From NCBI GenBank assembly GCA_964035545.1, contig OZ037767.1:1368680-1432679 (forward strand): a DNA stretch of 64,000 bases, read 5' to 3'. The notes beneath the pieces were generated by a model. The model worked only from the letters and a program-made list of their open reading frames with translations. It did not search any database and was not told the origin of the DNA. Origin of the DNA: Bugula neritina (lineage: Eukaryota > Bryozoa > Gymnolaemata > Cheilostomatida > Bugulidae). The number at the start of each line of letters is the position of its first letter. Position 1 is the stretch's first letter. A program made the position numbers and the translations under genes. Shown here piece by piece: positions 1-14,343 of the stretch.

Positions 1-3000
1 AATTTCAGACCAACTACGGCCCGCTGTGTAAATGCAGTCGTAAAGCTCGTCGTATCGGTGTACGTCATGCCCTGTACGCCGGGGAGAGTCTTATAGAACC
101 TTGCAAAGTAGAGAGTAACAACATCGACAGACTGTACCACTACAGACTCAGTCTCACACCTCTCTCTAACTTCAAGGTGAGTAGCCATGGGGGGGGGGGG
201 GCAACTAGGACATTGTTTACCTTAATCTAATAGTGTTCTGGAGGTGGACCTCAATGTGTGCAGTTGATTTTAGCAAGTCAAAAGTGATTGTGTAAACAAC
301 TCCACGCTCTCTCTGTCTGTTTCTGGTTAGCTTGGGTGTTGGTGAGTTTCGTATATCTATGGCCACTTACTCCTTTTCTATTAGCTGCCGTAGTTGTACC
401 TGTGCTGCTTCTTACCAGGTGAATAATCCTACGACCATCTCCTGGGACAGCCGGAATTATACCTTTGATGGGTTCTCCCTGTTCACTCATCACAAGCTGC
501 AGCAGGTAAGATACTGTATGACAGGTGAGATATAGTATGACATAATAAAGCAATACCTCAAACTGAATCGATGTCAAACATGTTAACAATATAGCGCAAG
601 AACTAGTTTATTTGGAGTTGTCTTCTCTAGAGAAGCAAACTAGGAGTAGTTTTTTAATTTGAGTTAACCTGAATGAGTATCCATTATTGAGGTCAGTTCT
701 GACATATCTTATAGTAGTTAGCAACTTCTCTTGGAAAACACTGGATTACTTCACACTTCCACACGCTCCTAACTTTATATCTCACTGTTGATTACTTTGT
801 ACCGATGTATCCCAGGAGGCCTCATTCAAGACCATCCTCTACAGCTCATACTACCAGATCAAGTTGGTGGAGGAGCCGAAACCCATCATGTTTACCGCTC
901 GCTCTCTCAATCTCATAGCTGACTACCTCTTCTACGAGCTATTTGAGATCGCTGACTTGACCTGGGTACAGGAAGCTTTCAAACATGGCTGCCGTCAGCT
1001 GCATATAATGCCTCGGTTCACGAGGCCTCTACCAGGTAGATTATGGCTGCTTATACTGTACTTACGTGGGCGTCCATGTTTTATATGCTGGTGACAGGAA
1101 GGAGGGGTGGATAGGTCAATAGCCCCCTTTTCATTTCCCCCACTCACCCACTTATGTTATTTCCTGTTTGTCTTTTTATATTGACCTGTCATAATATAAT
1201 AATGTACGAGTCATCTGCAAGTTTAAAGAGATTTGATTGGCTGCTACACACAGAAAGCTACATTAACCTCACGATTACCAGGAAACTGCTGAGTTAATTG
1301 CAGCTATTTTTAGCCAACATTCCTTGAGCATTGATGACGTAGCAAACGTCATCAATCAAACATGTAGACGGCTCATGCCAACCAAATCATACCTGGATAT
1401 GGTGTTAGCTTTTCTCAATCATAACAGTAACATTGAATTCTGTGAAGTGGCACCATAAAGGTCAGCCACTATGCTTTATCTAAAGTACAGCCATGTCATA
1501 GTCATCCAGGCGCGTGATGAGAAGTTAATAGCTGTAATTCAAACTTGGCAAGTCTTCTAGAAACCAGTGACATATGTGATGGCTGTTGGCCAATAGTTAG
1601 GTACCAGCCATGTGGGTGCTGCCAAGGTTCAGTCACGTGCTGCCAGTTTCCAGGATGTAGAATATTTCACAGGGGATCAGAGCTAGTGCAAGATAAACCT
1701 ATGCACATAGGGGCATATAGCTAGCACATGGGGGCATATAGCTAGCATATGGGTTTATGTGCTTTATAGATGATTGGATTTGGTGTTTTTTGCATGTACT
1801 GCAAACTGAATGTTCTTTCTTACTGACTGGCCCAGGGTCTGGGTATACTCACACATCCTGGTACAGGCATAGCTCTGTCAAGTGTATTCACTAGTGGTAG
1901 AGTAGATGATTCTAGAACGTTGAGTAGATATAGAGTAGATGGTTCTAGAATATTTATTGAGTAGATATAGAGTAGATGTTTCTAGACTATTGAGTAGATA
2001 TAGAGTAGATGGTTCTAGGATATTGAGTAGATATAGAGTAGATGGTTCTAGGATATTGAGTAGATATAGAGTAGATGGTTCTAGGATATTGAGTAGATAT
2101 AGAGTAGATGTTGAGATGTTCCAATTTCCTCCTTTTGTATTGAGGTGATTATTGTTGGTAAAGAGAGGGAGGAAAGTCAGTTTATCCTGTGGGTGAGAGT
2201 CTATTGTCTATAAACATCCACTCCTCTCTGTTGTATTCCAACTAAAGTATTGTGTAACGTTTGAACTCCACTCCCCATAACTACCTCTTATTCTGTACCC
2301 TTTATGAAACATATATCAAATGCTGTCTCCTTAGTTATGTAATTTTTAGTGTTTATAGTAATACTTCACCTGTCTGAGAATGATTTGAATACTTTAAAGT
2401 TTGTTATTTTGCTAGTTTTGGGGTTTTAAAATTTCTAATTCTCAAAATATGACAATTAAAAAGTTCTGCCGTTTTGTTGAGAGGGATAAATAAACTAACT
2501 GCATGTAGGAAAGTGTTGGAATAAGTTTGCTTCCTCTGCTATTAGTGTTTATGGTTTGTCTACAGATAATGGGTTGGAAATACTTGCTATTCCTCACGTA
2601 CTGAAGTATCTCCTGGAAAATAGTCACCCTCTAATAGATGATGACAAGTTGGAGCAGGTGGCTGCCATGGAGAAGCCGGTGTGGCTGGAGAAAGTTGTGA
2701 AGAAGTATCAGTTTACCTTGGTCACTATACCTGGGATGGTAAGTTGTGATTGGTTGATGTGTTTGTAGACTGAATATGATTGGCTGTGGTAGATGGTAGG
2801 ATATATGTAGTAGTTATGAAAATAATTATGATTTGTTGTTAGCAAACTGATTCTTATTGTAAATGGAATATGATTGGATATTATTGTAGACAAAATGTGA
2901 TTGGATATTGTAGACAAAATGTGATTGGTTATTGCAATTGCTAGAATAGGTTTCGTTGTTAATTGTTGTACATACTTGAAAAACAATTTATAGACTGAGA

Positions 3001-6000
3001 TTTTTAACATTTTGATATTATATGTATTAGTAGAATATAAATTTGTAATGTAGTTATTTACATATAGGTAGAGGCTTACAGATGATTATTTACATGTGAA
3101 AGATAAAAAGTGATGGCGAGTCATATTTTTACAAAAGTTACTAACTTAAAGCAGCCTACAAGCAATTGGATTACTGAGTTTAGTTAGTAGAGCAAGTTAT
3201 ACATCTTACTAACTGGTCACAATGCAGCAGTACTAATGTGACACTAAAACCAAATCATTGTTAGTATTAAAACGGTTTAGCTATAGCAATAGGTCATTTT
3301 TGATAAACACAACTAGAATACTGTATATTAGAGTACTGTCTGTATTATATCAATACAGAGAAGCTAGTGTTTACATGTTTGAGTCACGCCAGACTCGGCA
3401 TACATTCTGCACGCTTTGCCCCCAGCATAATGTCATCCAATGTACCAAACTAACACCGGGTTAGGCTAGCCGGTCTCTACATCTTTAACATCCTGGTTCA
3501 TAGTTCAGACATTCTGCCGATTCGTTCTCCGCTCTGTCCTATGGTCTGTTACTATCTGCGATTGGACCAAAAACATAGTTATAGTAATTAGGACTGGGTC
3601 TGCAGAAGAACCCTAGCACTGCGTCCACAACGTCGTTCTTACACAGGAAACCGATACCAGAAACATCTATGTGCGAGAACGTCCCTAAAACAAAGACATA
3701 ATAGCATTATATTGAAAAGTAGATCAAATTTGTTGAACAATATTAGATCAAAGCTAGTATGTGCCCAATTTTTCACTGCAGAATATTGCAAAATTTCACC
3801 AAAGAGCTTTATAAGACGACATAACTGCATAACTGCGTGCAGTTTGGTCAAAAGCATTGGAAATACTTGTGTACCAGGAGACCCTTGAAGGAAAGAGGGT
3901 AGTTCACATTTATGATTGCAAACAGTTCAGTAATGTCATATATGTGTAGTTGTGGTAAATGTGAGGGAAGCATAAACCAATGACACCATATTCTACAAAT
4001 CTCACTCTACTTTACACACCATATCACCATACTATATACACCATATATACCACACTACTACTTTCTCTGCTTACTTTGGCACGTCTCCAGTTCCATGCCA
4101 GACATGGCACTATAATGGGACATCCATGTTTTCAAGGCAATCACACCATCTTTATCTTTGTCGAGTAAAGTAAAGAACCCACTGGCTATACTCCTGATAG
4201 CTGCTCTCCCTTCTTCTCTTACCTACAAAATAGCATATACGTCAGCTTCTTGGTAAAACTTTGTTCTGTTGTGCGGTTTTTGCTTCACTATTTTAGTTAC
4301 TGTTTATTAATTATAATAAATCCCTTGTATTTCATGGAGGTTTTACCTTATCAAAATAATATTCTCTAATAACTTTTAAAGCTGCCAAAAACTCATCACG
4401 ATTCTCAAAGTCCTGTTGTCACAGGTACTGAGCGTGACTGTATTTTTGCAATTCAACTGTTTTGATTTCTGGACTTCCAGTCTCTATTGTGTGGCCCACA
4501 TAAGCTTTTTTATCCAGTGTTTATTTGAGATTAATGGCAGTTTTTAATGTACCCATCAATACCTAGTCTTTCAATGTGTCTTGCAATAGGTAGTTAAAGC
4601 TTTGCAAATGTTTGTAATGAAAATTGCAGCTTAGGCTACTACTACTACTAAGGTCTAATCACGACTAGTGTGTACTCAAATAGCTAGATAAGATAAGAAC
4701 TTACAGCATTGTCAACGTTATGTAGATGGGTTATGTAATTTTCTACTGCTATATCTACGTCTACTTCTAGTAGGACCTCTGTCGGAGTTGGCCATGTCAT
4801 CAGTCTCCATATGCGCATCATATTTTCTTTTACCTGAGTTGAAGTACATATTGTGAAGTCACATTTTTACTCATGATTTGTATTTTGCAAGGATAAAAAT
4901 GCTCATTAGCTATACATTGCCCTCAAGTTTGTACAGTTGGCAAGCATTAAATATTTTTTGAAACTCATCAATAAGGATTATTCCTGTATACTTAACTATA
5001 TAGTATTTTGTATGAAGTCTAGTAGTAAGTTTACACAAATAAATCTGTTTTTTTGCGAAAATTTTCCTTTACTTTCACTTCTAATAACTTTACATTTACA
5101 TATATTAGCCTAATTCAACAGTTTAAAATCATTTTATTTTGCTGCCCCAAATTGGTTGTTGGTGTATAAAATAAAGACCACCTTACCATTTTTCTGTCTT
5201 GTTCCTTATATTTGTGAATCTTAGACAGCATATCATGATGTAGATGTATCTTTCCTCTGTGGCGACTGTCATGGTACGTGGTTAGATAATGTTTGTATCT
5301 CCTTCTAAACACCTGCTCAAAACACAAGAGTTATTAGTATCACAGAAATATTTAAATATCAACAGTTTCCTTCAAGTTTCCTCTATGAAGTTAGCAAGTT
5401 TAACTTCTGTTGGCAACTTTTAGTTTTCAACTTTATAGAAGTCTAGATAACTGACTGCAAGGCTAACAAACCTACCCTAGCTTCTTCATCTGTCAGGTTG
5501 TGTGGTTTATAGTTGCTGGGACACCTGCATACCCCTTCACCTCTGTTGGCATCACCACAGCTGCCGCTGCTGTTGGGTATACTACTCCGAAACTCCATCT
5601 GTCACAAATCATTAAAATAAATGTACAACTCACTCTTAAAAGTAAAGTTCACTTCAACTCAACAGACATGGGCATCTTATATAGGCTGCATTTGGTGCAG
5701 TCATAATGAAGCATGGTAGCTACTGATTCATTCAACCTGGATTTTATTACAATTCTGTTAATAAATAAACATTATTTGCAGAATTATTGACTAGGTAATA
5801 AAATATATAACTCCCACCTCAATCATCACTCTAGTGTTCTCTTCCTAGTTGCTGATTCACTCGCTGTCACCTTTCACTAATATTTCCTTATGAACTGCTC
5901 TACTTCGCTCTTCGGATTCATACACAGAACTAATCCACTTGCACACTGTTGGTTTATGATATATCAATCATTACTAGTACCGTCTGCCAACAATAAGCCT

Positions 6001-9000
6001 ATTCTAATCAGTAAATGTATTTTTTATAGATATTCATCATTTCGTCATAGCGTTAGTCTATGACGAAACAAGAATGTGAAGCAGATGTTGAAATAACATA
6101 TGCAAAAAATGGTAGAATGCCATGATATTATAATCTTGCAATATAAAGCTATAAATCTTGTTAATGTGTTGACTTGATGTGGTGATTAGAGCTAATATAC
6201 AATAGTAATACAATAAAATAATAATTTTAATAGCCAAAGCATAATGGCATTTTTATCATTTTATTATTTTTTCCGGGTTGAAGAGATCAAAATGGCAATA
6301 ACAACCAGCTTGTTCTGCCAGCAGTTGAACAAAGGAGGAAAAAGCAATTAAAGCATTCAGTTTTCTAACCAATAAGCTCAGGTGTCTATAAAAATAATTA
6401 TTTTTATTTGACTACTTTTGGCAAAAAGATGTTGTGGGTGGGTGACCGTATCATTGTGGCAGGTATAAGGTTAGGTTTCCCTTGGGTTATGGAACCATTT
6501 AACCTTCGAATAGTGTCACCGAGATTTTCTGAAGGTCTTACCAATTATTCTTGTAAAATTCATATTATTTTTCTTAAAAGTTTTTGTTACTGGAAATTGC
6601 TTACAGTTCTTGCTAAGAAAAAAGTGCGCCTAAATTGGGCTAACTAGTGACACCCTAACAAGCTCTAAATTTATACTTTGGCTATGATTATCATAATTAT
6701 ATTTGCTCTGCATTTACTGAATACTAATAGTACTGAATAGCATAAATTTAATACATCGTATTGGGAGCAGAATGCACATAAGTATGGTGTGTGTCCCTAT
6801 TTTATCTCTTCATATCTCCCCAGATATAAAAATACTATATGCTTGCAACATATTGAATATAATATTTAATCTTTGAGACTATTGAAAATGTATCAAATTT
6901 GTATAGTTAGCTATCTAATATATGCCAGTATAAAGTGACTAATACCTGCACCCTGTATGACTGTAAAGGGGTAGAAAACTAATCCCATATGTCAAGTAGA
7001 CAGTGAAAGTCAAGTCACCAACTAGGGATTATGCTAGTTTTGTGAACAGCTCTTAGAACAGCAAACACTAATGTTATACATAACATATGAGTAGTGTAAC
7101 ACCTGAAATAGGAATACATGTTCCACGATATATATACACCCAACATAAGCACTAAATATCTGCAGAAATATACCACCATTTATTGTTGTACATTGGCACT
7201 TTTTCTCGGTGCTAGTTATTTTATAAATTATTATATAGTATGGAATTTCTCAATAACTTAAATTTTGAAATATTCAAGTTAAAACACATTTGTTTATGTA
7301 TTTCTATTTTGATCTAACAATTCAATTCATATGCAATGGTCAGTATGAAATCAATAATTTAAGTGTAGTCAGTTGATTTTAATCTGAGTAAGTTATATCA
7401 ACGGTTTATTGAGTGTTAGTATTACTATACTGAGTCACATGTCTGTACAGAGACCCAGTACCATCAGGGTGGACAACATGGACCGGCCTGTACAGGATTC
7501 ACACATAGTACGATACCCCCAGATCCTACATTACTCCAGAATCAACGAGTCTCTCTCAGTTCCAGACAGTAAAGAATGCCGAACACTACTTAAACGGAGA
7601 AAGAAGCTGCATAAAGTACTCAGTATGTATACAACTTACGTGTCAACTCAGTATGTATACAACTTACGTGTCAACTCAGTATGTATACAACTTACGTGTC
7701 AACTCAGTATGTATACAACTTACGTGTCAAACCTGCAAGCCAGTCATATAATTACTGTATCAGGACAGCTCTAACATATATAATTCCTGTATCAGGACAG
7801 CTCTAACACACATATAATTACTGTATCAGGACACCTCTAACACATATATAATTACTGTATCAGGACAGCTCTAACCCACATATAATTCCTGTATCAGGGC
7901 AGCTCTAACACACATATAATTCCTGTATCAGGGCAGCTCTAACATATATATAATTCCTGTATCAGGGCAGCTCTAACATATATAATTCCTGTATCAGGAC
8001 AGCTCTAACACACATATAATTCCTGTATCAGGGCAGCTCTAACACACATATAATTCCTGTATCAGGGCAGCTCTAACATATATATAATTCCTGTATCAGG
8101 GCAGCTCTAACATATATAATTCCTGTATCAGGACAGCTCTAACACACATATAATTACTGTATCAGGACACCTCTAACACATATATAATTACTGTATCAGG
8201 ACAGCTCTAACACACATATAATTCCTGTATCAGGACAGCTCTAACTCTTCTGGTATTTCTGCAGATAGAAGGGCCATCAGTAGAGCCGACATGCAGAAAT
8301 ATTTAACTGATCTGCAGTCAGTGCAGCAAAAACTGCAGCAGCTGAAAGCTCAAGGTGCTGGTGACGGGTAAGTGGTTACAGTGTGTCATGTGACAGTGTG
8401 ACATGTCACAGCAAGTCATATTAATCATTGTTTGCTATGTATATACAACTGATGTTTTATATTGGTAATCATCTATTGCTTGCTACAGTATTTACTGTGT
8501 GACAATGTGACGTGACAATGTGATGTGATGTGACAGGTGCAGCACCAAAGAGCCCCTGATAGAGCTCAGCTCCCAGGGGTTCTTCTCCACGGGACTCAGG
8601 GCTGATGTGACTCAGTGGTCCCTCATCATTCCCAAGATTGTAGACAACGTGAGGTTTGTTCAATCTCTCAGCATCCTGCAGGACAACATGGACTATAAGT
8701 TCCAGAACCCCTTCTACTTGCAAGTGAGTGTCACTCTACTTTCTACCTGCAAGTGAGTGTCTACCTGCAGGTAGAAAGTAGAGCGAATTGTTGCAGAGAG
8801 TTGCCAATATATCCAAAAAGATGCTAACATTATTACAGTAGATATTACTTGGTGCCAGCGTCTATTATAATGGTTAAAGTATAGTGTAAGGTCATGAGGA
8901 TGAAAGTATGTAATTCTGTGGCGAGGGTTAAAAGTTTGAATAAACATTTCATCAAATAGCATTCAAGTGATTCCAATATAAACATTTATTTATATTACCT

Positions 9001-12000
9001 ACTTTGACGGAGAATGAGTTGAACTGATGGGAGTCACAAAAGTGTGTCCCAAAGGGGAGACAATCTGCTATTCCGTCTTACTTAGGCCTAGCTATTTTTA
9101 ATTTTGCTACAAATCATGTTTATCGATAGCTCGCGTTGACCCACCCGTCCTACATCAGTTGTGCGTCACTGAATCAAGACCACATCAGAAATACTCAGAC
9201 TAACTGTGGACTAAGGAAGCCGGAGTTTGGGAGTTACCCGGTGTACAAGGAGCTGCGGGTGAAGAAGAAAGGTAACCTGTGCTTCACCTTCTAACCTGTA
9301 TGAGTTCATGTAGTATAGATACACTGTAGGCTTTATATCGCAGACCTCTAAGTAGTTTGTATATTGTAGGACTAAAGACACTGTTAGAGATCATGTCTCT
9401 CAAGTACAGGCAGTACACAGGGCCCATCTATAGTTACGAGAGACTGGAGTATTTGGGAGACGCCGTCCTCGAGTTTCTTACTACGTAAGTCAGTTTACTA
9501 CGCACTGTGTTGTGTTACTACGCACTGTGTTGTGTTACTACGCACTGTGTATTACTACGCAGTGTGTTACTACGCAGTGTGTTACTACGCACTGTGTTGT
9601 ATTACTACGCAGGGTATTACTACGCAGTGTGTAGCAAAGCATGTAGTGTGATAGTTGATAAAGTTATCTTCACATTAAATATGGCGGCTCTGAACACATT
9701 TATGAGTTATAAAATCACTGAACCTAAAATAAGACTATCTTCAGAGTTGACATGGCAAGGCAAGTGTGCCAAATGTGTGGCTAACTAACCAGGGAGGCAG
9801 ATTTGCTGGAACACCGCGTAGACATTGAAGTAGAGCGGGAAGTGTTGATGCCATGAGCTGTTTGTCTCTATTATCAAGACGCTGACCGCTGACTCGGCAT
9901 TGTGTTGTAGTGTTCACCTGTATTTCACTTTCCCCAAGTTGGAGGAAGGAGGGCTGGCTACCTTCAGAACTGCTCTCATTAGAAATGAACATTTAACTCA
10001 GTTATCAAAGGTATACATGTACACTTAAACTGTGCTGTAGCATCCTCATGCATGTGTAGCACACTGTACGTGTAGCACACTGTACGTGTAGCACACTGTA
10101 CGTGTAGCATACTGTACGTATGTATTGTTAGTGTGCTGTGGTAGTGCTAGAATAATAGTCTAGAATTTCATATATCTGTTCCTTAGCACTAGTCAGTAAA
10201 TATTCCATTCATATATTCACTAATTTCTATCACTAGTCGTATGATTTCCTGAGTAAATCTAACTTGAAAAGCTTGTTCCTTTGTACAGGAGGCAACATAG
10301 CAGTTTAATATCATTGTGAAAGTTGTTATTCTGATTTGTACTGTGCCTACAGCTACTCGGGGTACAGCACTACGTACTCTACGCTCACGGCGTGGACTTG
10401 TGTTCGTCAGTCCAGTTTGATCACACTTTAGCCAATGCCTTTGAAGCTATTCTAGGTAAGTATTGTCTGTGGATTTGTCTTTGTTGTATTGTGTTTTTAT
10501 TTTGCAATATATTTAAATTCTATATAATCAACTGATCTACTGCTGTTTTGCTTTTCATTATGCGTACTTTTATTTTTTATAATTGAACATCATTTATAGT
10601 TTGATTACCAATGTAGTCATGTTGTATGTAATATACTATACAGTAATATGAATATAATATAGTACTATACTAATATATACTATAGTATATAATAATATAC
10701 TATACAGTAATATGAATATAATATAATACTATACATATCTATTGTGTATATATTACCATCTATGCGGTATTATTTCTGTCATATATGTAACCTCTATGTT
10801 GTAATATCTGGATGTATAATTACTATAAATGTCACGATACTTTGCCAGCTGTATTGTTGGCAGTTGTATTGAAAGTTTAGCCAAGTTTGTTTAAATATAA
10901 AGCAATTATTTTGCAACACTGGTTGTGTAAGTATAAGTTTTGGTGTTTTGGCACAAAATGCACATCATCGTTATTGTAACGTCACGCTGTATTTCAGGTG
11001 CAGTATTTCTTGACGGTGGTTTAGAAGCTGCCGATAAATTTCTCTCTAAGTTGCTGTCGAAATCACTTGACTTTGCTGAGTTTTCACCTTGTTGGGATAA
11101 GCTGCCCCCTCATCCTCTACAGGTATATAATACTACATTGTATACTCTCTACACAACCTCTACAGCTAGTCTACACTGTATCATATATACTCTCTACACA
11201 ACCTCTACAGCTAGTCTACAATGTATCATATATACTCTCTACACAACCTCTACAGCTAGTCTACAATGTATCATATATACTGTCTACACAACCTCCTCTC
11301 TTGGCAGGAGTTATATCCGAGTGGGGACAGGAAGTTGATAGAAGGCACTCCCGGACTAAAGAGATGCACGGAGTTTGAAGAGCTCACCGGCCTCCGATTT
11401 AACCACATCTCTCTGTTGGCTCGAGCTCTGACTCACAGTAGTTCTGGTTACACAGACTTTGCCCAGTATGTCACTCATTCTATGCTTACTGTGTAGTACT
11501 GTCAGGCTACCATGTTTCTACTTGGGATATATTACCTATTTCAACATAATTCTGTAAATAACTAAATATTAATTAAATTAGCTGTTGTGTCTGGAATCTG
11601 GTTAAACATAGTCCATCATTAGTTGAGTTGGTGTTTGTAGTTTGTGTCAATCACTGCATTTCCATGAAGGCGAATGAATGCGTACGGATGCCCGTACGGA
11701 TTACATCGAAGGAAAAACACCACGTTCCTATGCAATCCGTACGAAGTTATCTTCTCTTTGCAACTGTGACGGCTGAACTAAAATGATAATTAATATGGCC
11801 AACTTTGAGTTTGAGTTCATGCACAACGACAGTTTTTTAATTCTGTCTCCATTTTTGATAGATTAAATCAACTAAATACACAAACTTTGAGTCAGTTTAT
11901 TTAAAATAAAAAAACCATAAACCAATGAAAGCATAAAGTATTTCTTGATCGATAAACTAAAGCTTAAAAGTAATTCAAATTTTCAAAATGAAAAAAGCTG

Positions 12001-13991
12001 TCAACTTATTTTTAGCTTGAGAAAGCTTTGGCTTGCGGAATAGTTTTACAAATTTAAGATGATTAGTGATTATTCTAAAGAATAGCAGCTAGGATAAATA
12101 AAATAATTTAAATTTTTAAAAGTCGAAGTACACTTTAGCGTAGGTTGTAACTTATAATTATTGTTTACATCGCGTAACTATGTAACTAAGCGCCACAAAT
12201 GCTGATCTCTGTCTCCGACACAAAAGGTTTCATTCGATTTAACCGAAGGAACCATTTCCATGATGCGCATAATGCGAAGGAACATTTTCATCGAAGGAGC
12301 CGTTCGGTGTAATTTCCGGCTGCGGTTTTGCTTCGATGCAGCTGTTTCCATAGGGCGAATGAGAAAATCCATTCGCATAATGCGATAATGGAAACGCAGT
12401 GACTGTGTAACTAATACTACTCTGTTACTAATACTAATAGTACTCTGTTGTTACTAATACTATTAGCACTTTAGTGTAACTATGTAAACAGTACTACTAG
12501 TACCCTGCTGTTACTAATACTATTAGTACTTTAGTGTAACTATGTAAACAGTACTGCCAGTACCCTGCTGTTACTAATACTATTAGTACTTTAGTGTAAC
12601 TATGTAAACAGTACTGCCAGTACCCTGCTGTTACTAATACTATTAGTACTTTAGTGTAACCATGTAAACAGTACTGCCAGTACCCTGCTGTTACTAATAC
12701 TATTAGTACTTTAGTGTAACTATGTAAACAGTACTGCCAGTACCCTGCTGTTACTATGGTGTAAGTGTTTTATTGTTACACTATTCAGGGGTAACAATCA
12801 GACACTAGAGTTCCTTGGTGACAGCGTGCTGCAGCTGGTGGTATCCGACTATCTCTATAAGAAATATCCTAACCACCACGAAGGCCATCTCACTGTATGT
12901 ATCTCATAATTTTTCTCTCCTCTTTAAACTCAGATTAAATTTTAAATTATTTCAGCTAAGAATGTAAATTTCAATAAATTCTGATATATGCTCAAGTAGA
13001 CTGATTCACATACCCGTGACACTTATTAAGCATATGACATAATAATTCATCATTTTGACAGATATTTAAAATAGTTCACTGGGTGATTAAAATACATGTG
13101 TATAATTAGTGTGCTGTGATGAATAATCTAGTGTACCATATGCTGATTGGCCGAATGTAGTGTCACATGTTTTGCTGTCTATTTTCTCTAAACTGCTGAC
13201 TGTTTCTAAACAGCTTCTCCGAAGTTCGCTAGTCAACAACGAGACGCAGGCCGAGATTTTCAAGGACATCGGAATCGCCAAGTTTATATACCGGAAGTTG
13301 ACTACTGAGATTCAGACTAAGGAAAGGGCCGACTACGTCGAAGGTACAGTATTGAACTTCTCCCCACCGCCCTTTGGATTTTACTAACTGCATTACTTTT
13401 CACAACTGTTTGAATATAAATTAAAGCGGCATAGCTAAAATATATTTTTCTAGTGTTTTAATTTTCCTGCAATATGTTATTGCTAATGAAGAATTCACAG
13501 TAGAGCACCCTTTTCTATCCACCTCTTGATAGAATACCCCTCTCTATCCACCTCTTATTGATAGAATACCCCTCTCTATCCACCCCTTATTGATAGAATA
13601 CCCCTTCATATCTGCTCTTCACTCACCAGCATATGAAGCTAATCATTTAGTATTATATTTTCAGCTCTACTCGGTGCCCTGTTTGTTGACCAAGGTCTGC
13701 TTTCATGTAAAGCTTTCTGTAAAGCCTTGTTCTTTCCACGTCTCAAGGTACGTATCAGCTCAGTATATAACAGCTGTTTTATACTCTCTGATCTCTATAC
13801 TCTCTGATTTCCATAGTAGTATTTCGAGCTACTCTGTTAACTAGTTGAGTTGTGTTCTCTTATCCAGGAGACTATAGAGAACCAAGACTGGAATGATGCC
13901 AAATCTCTTCTTCAACAGTGCTGCCTGGAGTTGAGGGACTTGAACTCATCCGGTGACCCCCATTTGCCTGTTTATAAGTGAGTCACTAGTG

Positions 13992-14028
<37 letters not shown>

Positions 14029-14064
14029 CAGTACTAGTAGTAGTAGCAGCAGCAGTAGCAGTAC

Positions 14065-14115
<51 letters not shown>

Positions 14116-14289
14116 CACTAGCAGTAGTAGTACTAGTAGTATTAGTTGTAGTAATAGTAGCAGTAGCACTAGCAGTACTAGTAGTGGCAGTACTAGTAGT
14201 AGCAGTACTAGTAGTAGCAGTACTAGTGGTAGTACTAGTAGTAGCAGTAGCAGTACTAGTAGTAGTAGTAGTAATAGCAGTAGCAGTAC

Positions 14290-14343
<54 letters not shown>

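Noticed and set aside
1939-2148. Repeat protein with RYRVDGSRI-like units
   Set aside because: Arises from the 33-bp intronic minisatellite and has no splice links to DROSHA exons.
6408-6647. 79-aa ORF in DROSHA intron 4
   Set aside because: No family resemblance, no splice sites in phase with either neighbouring gene.
7409-7774. 121-aa ORF beginning upstream of DROSHA exon 5
   Set aside because: It reads through the acceptor at 7450 and then into the 28-bp repeat. Only 7451-7622 matches DROSHA.
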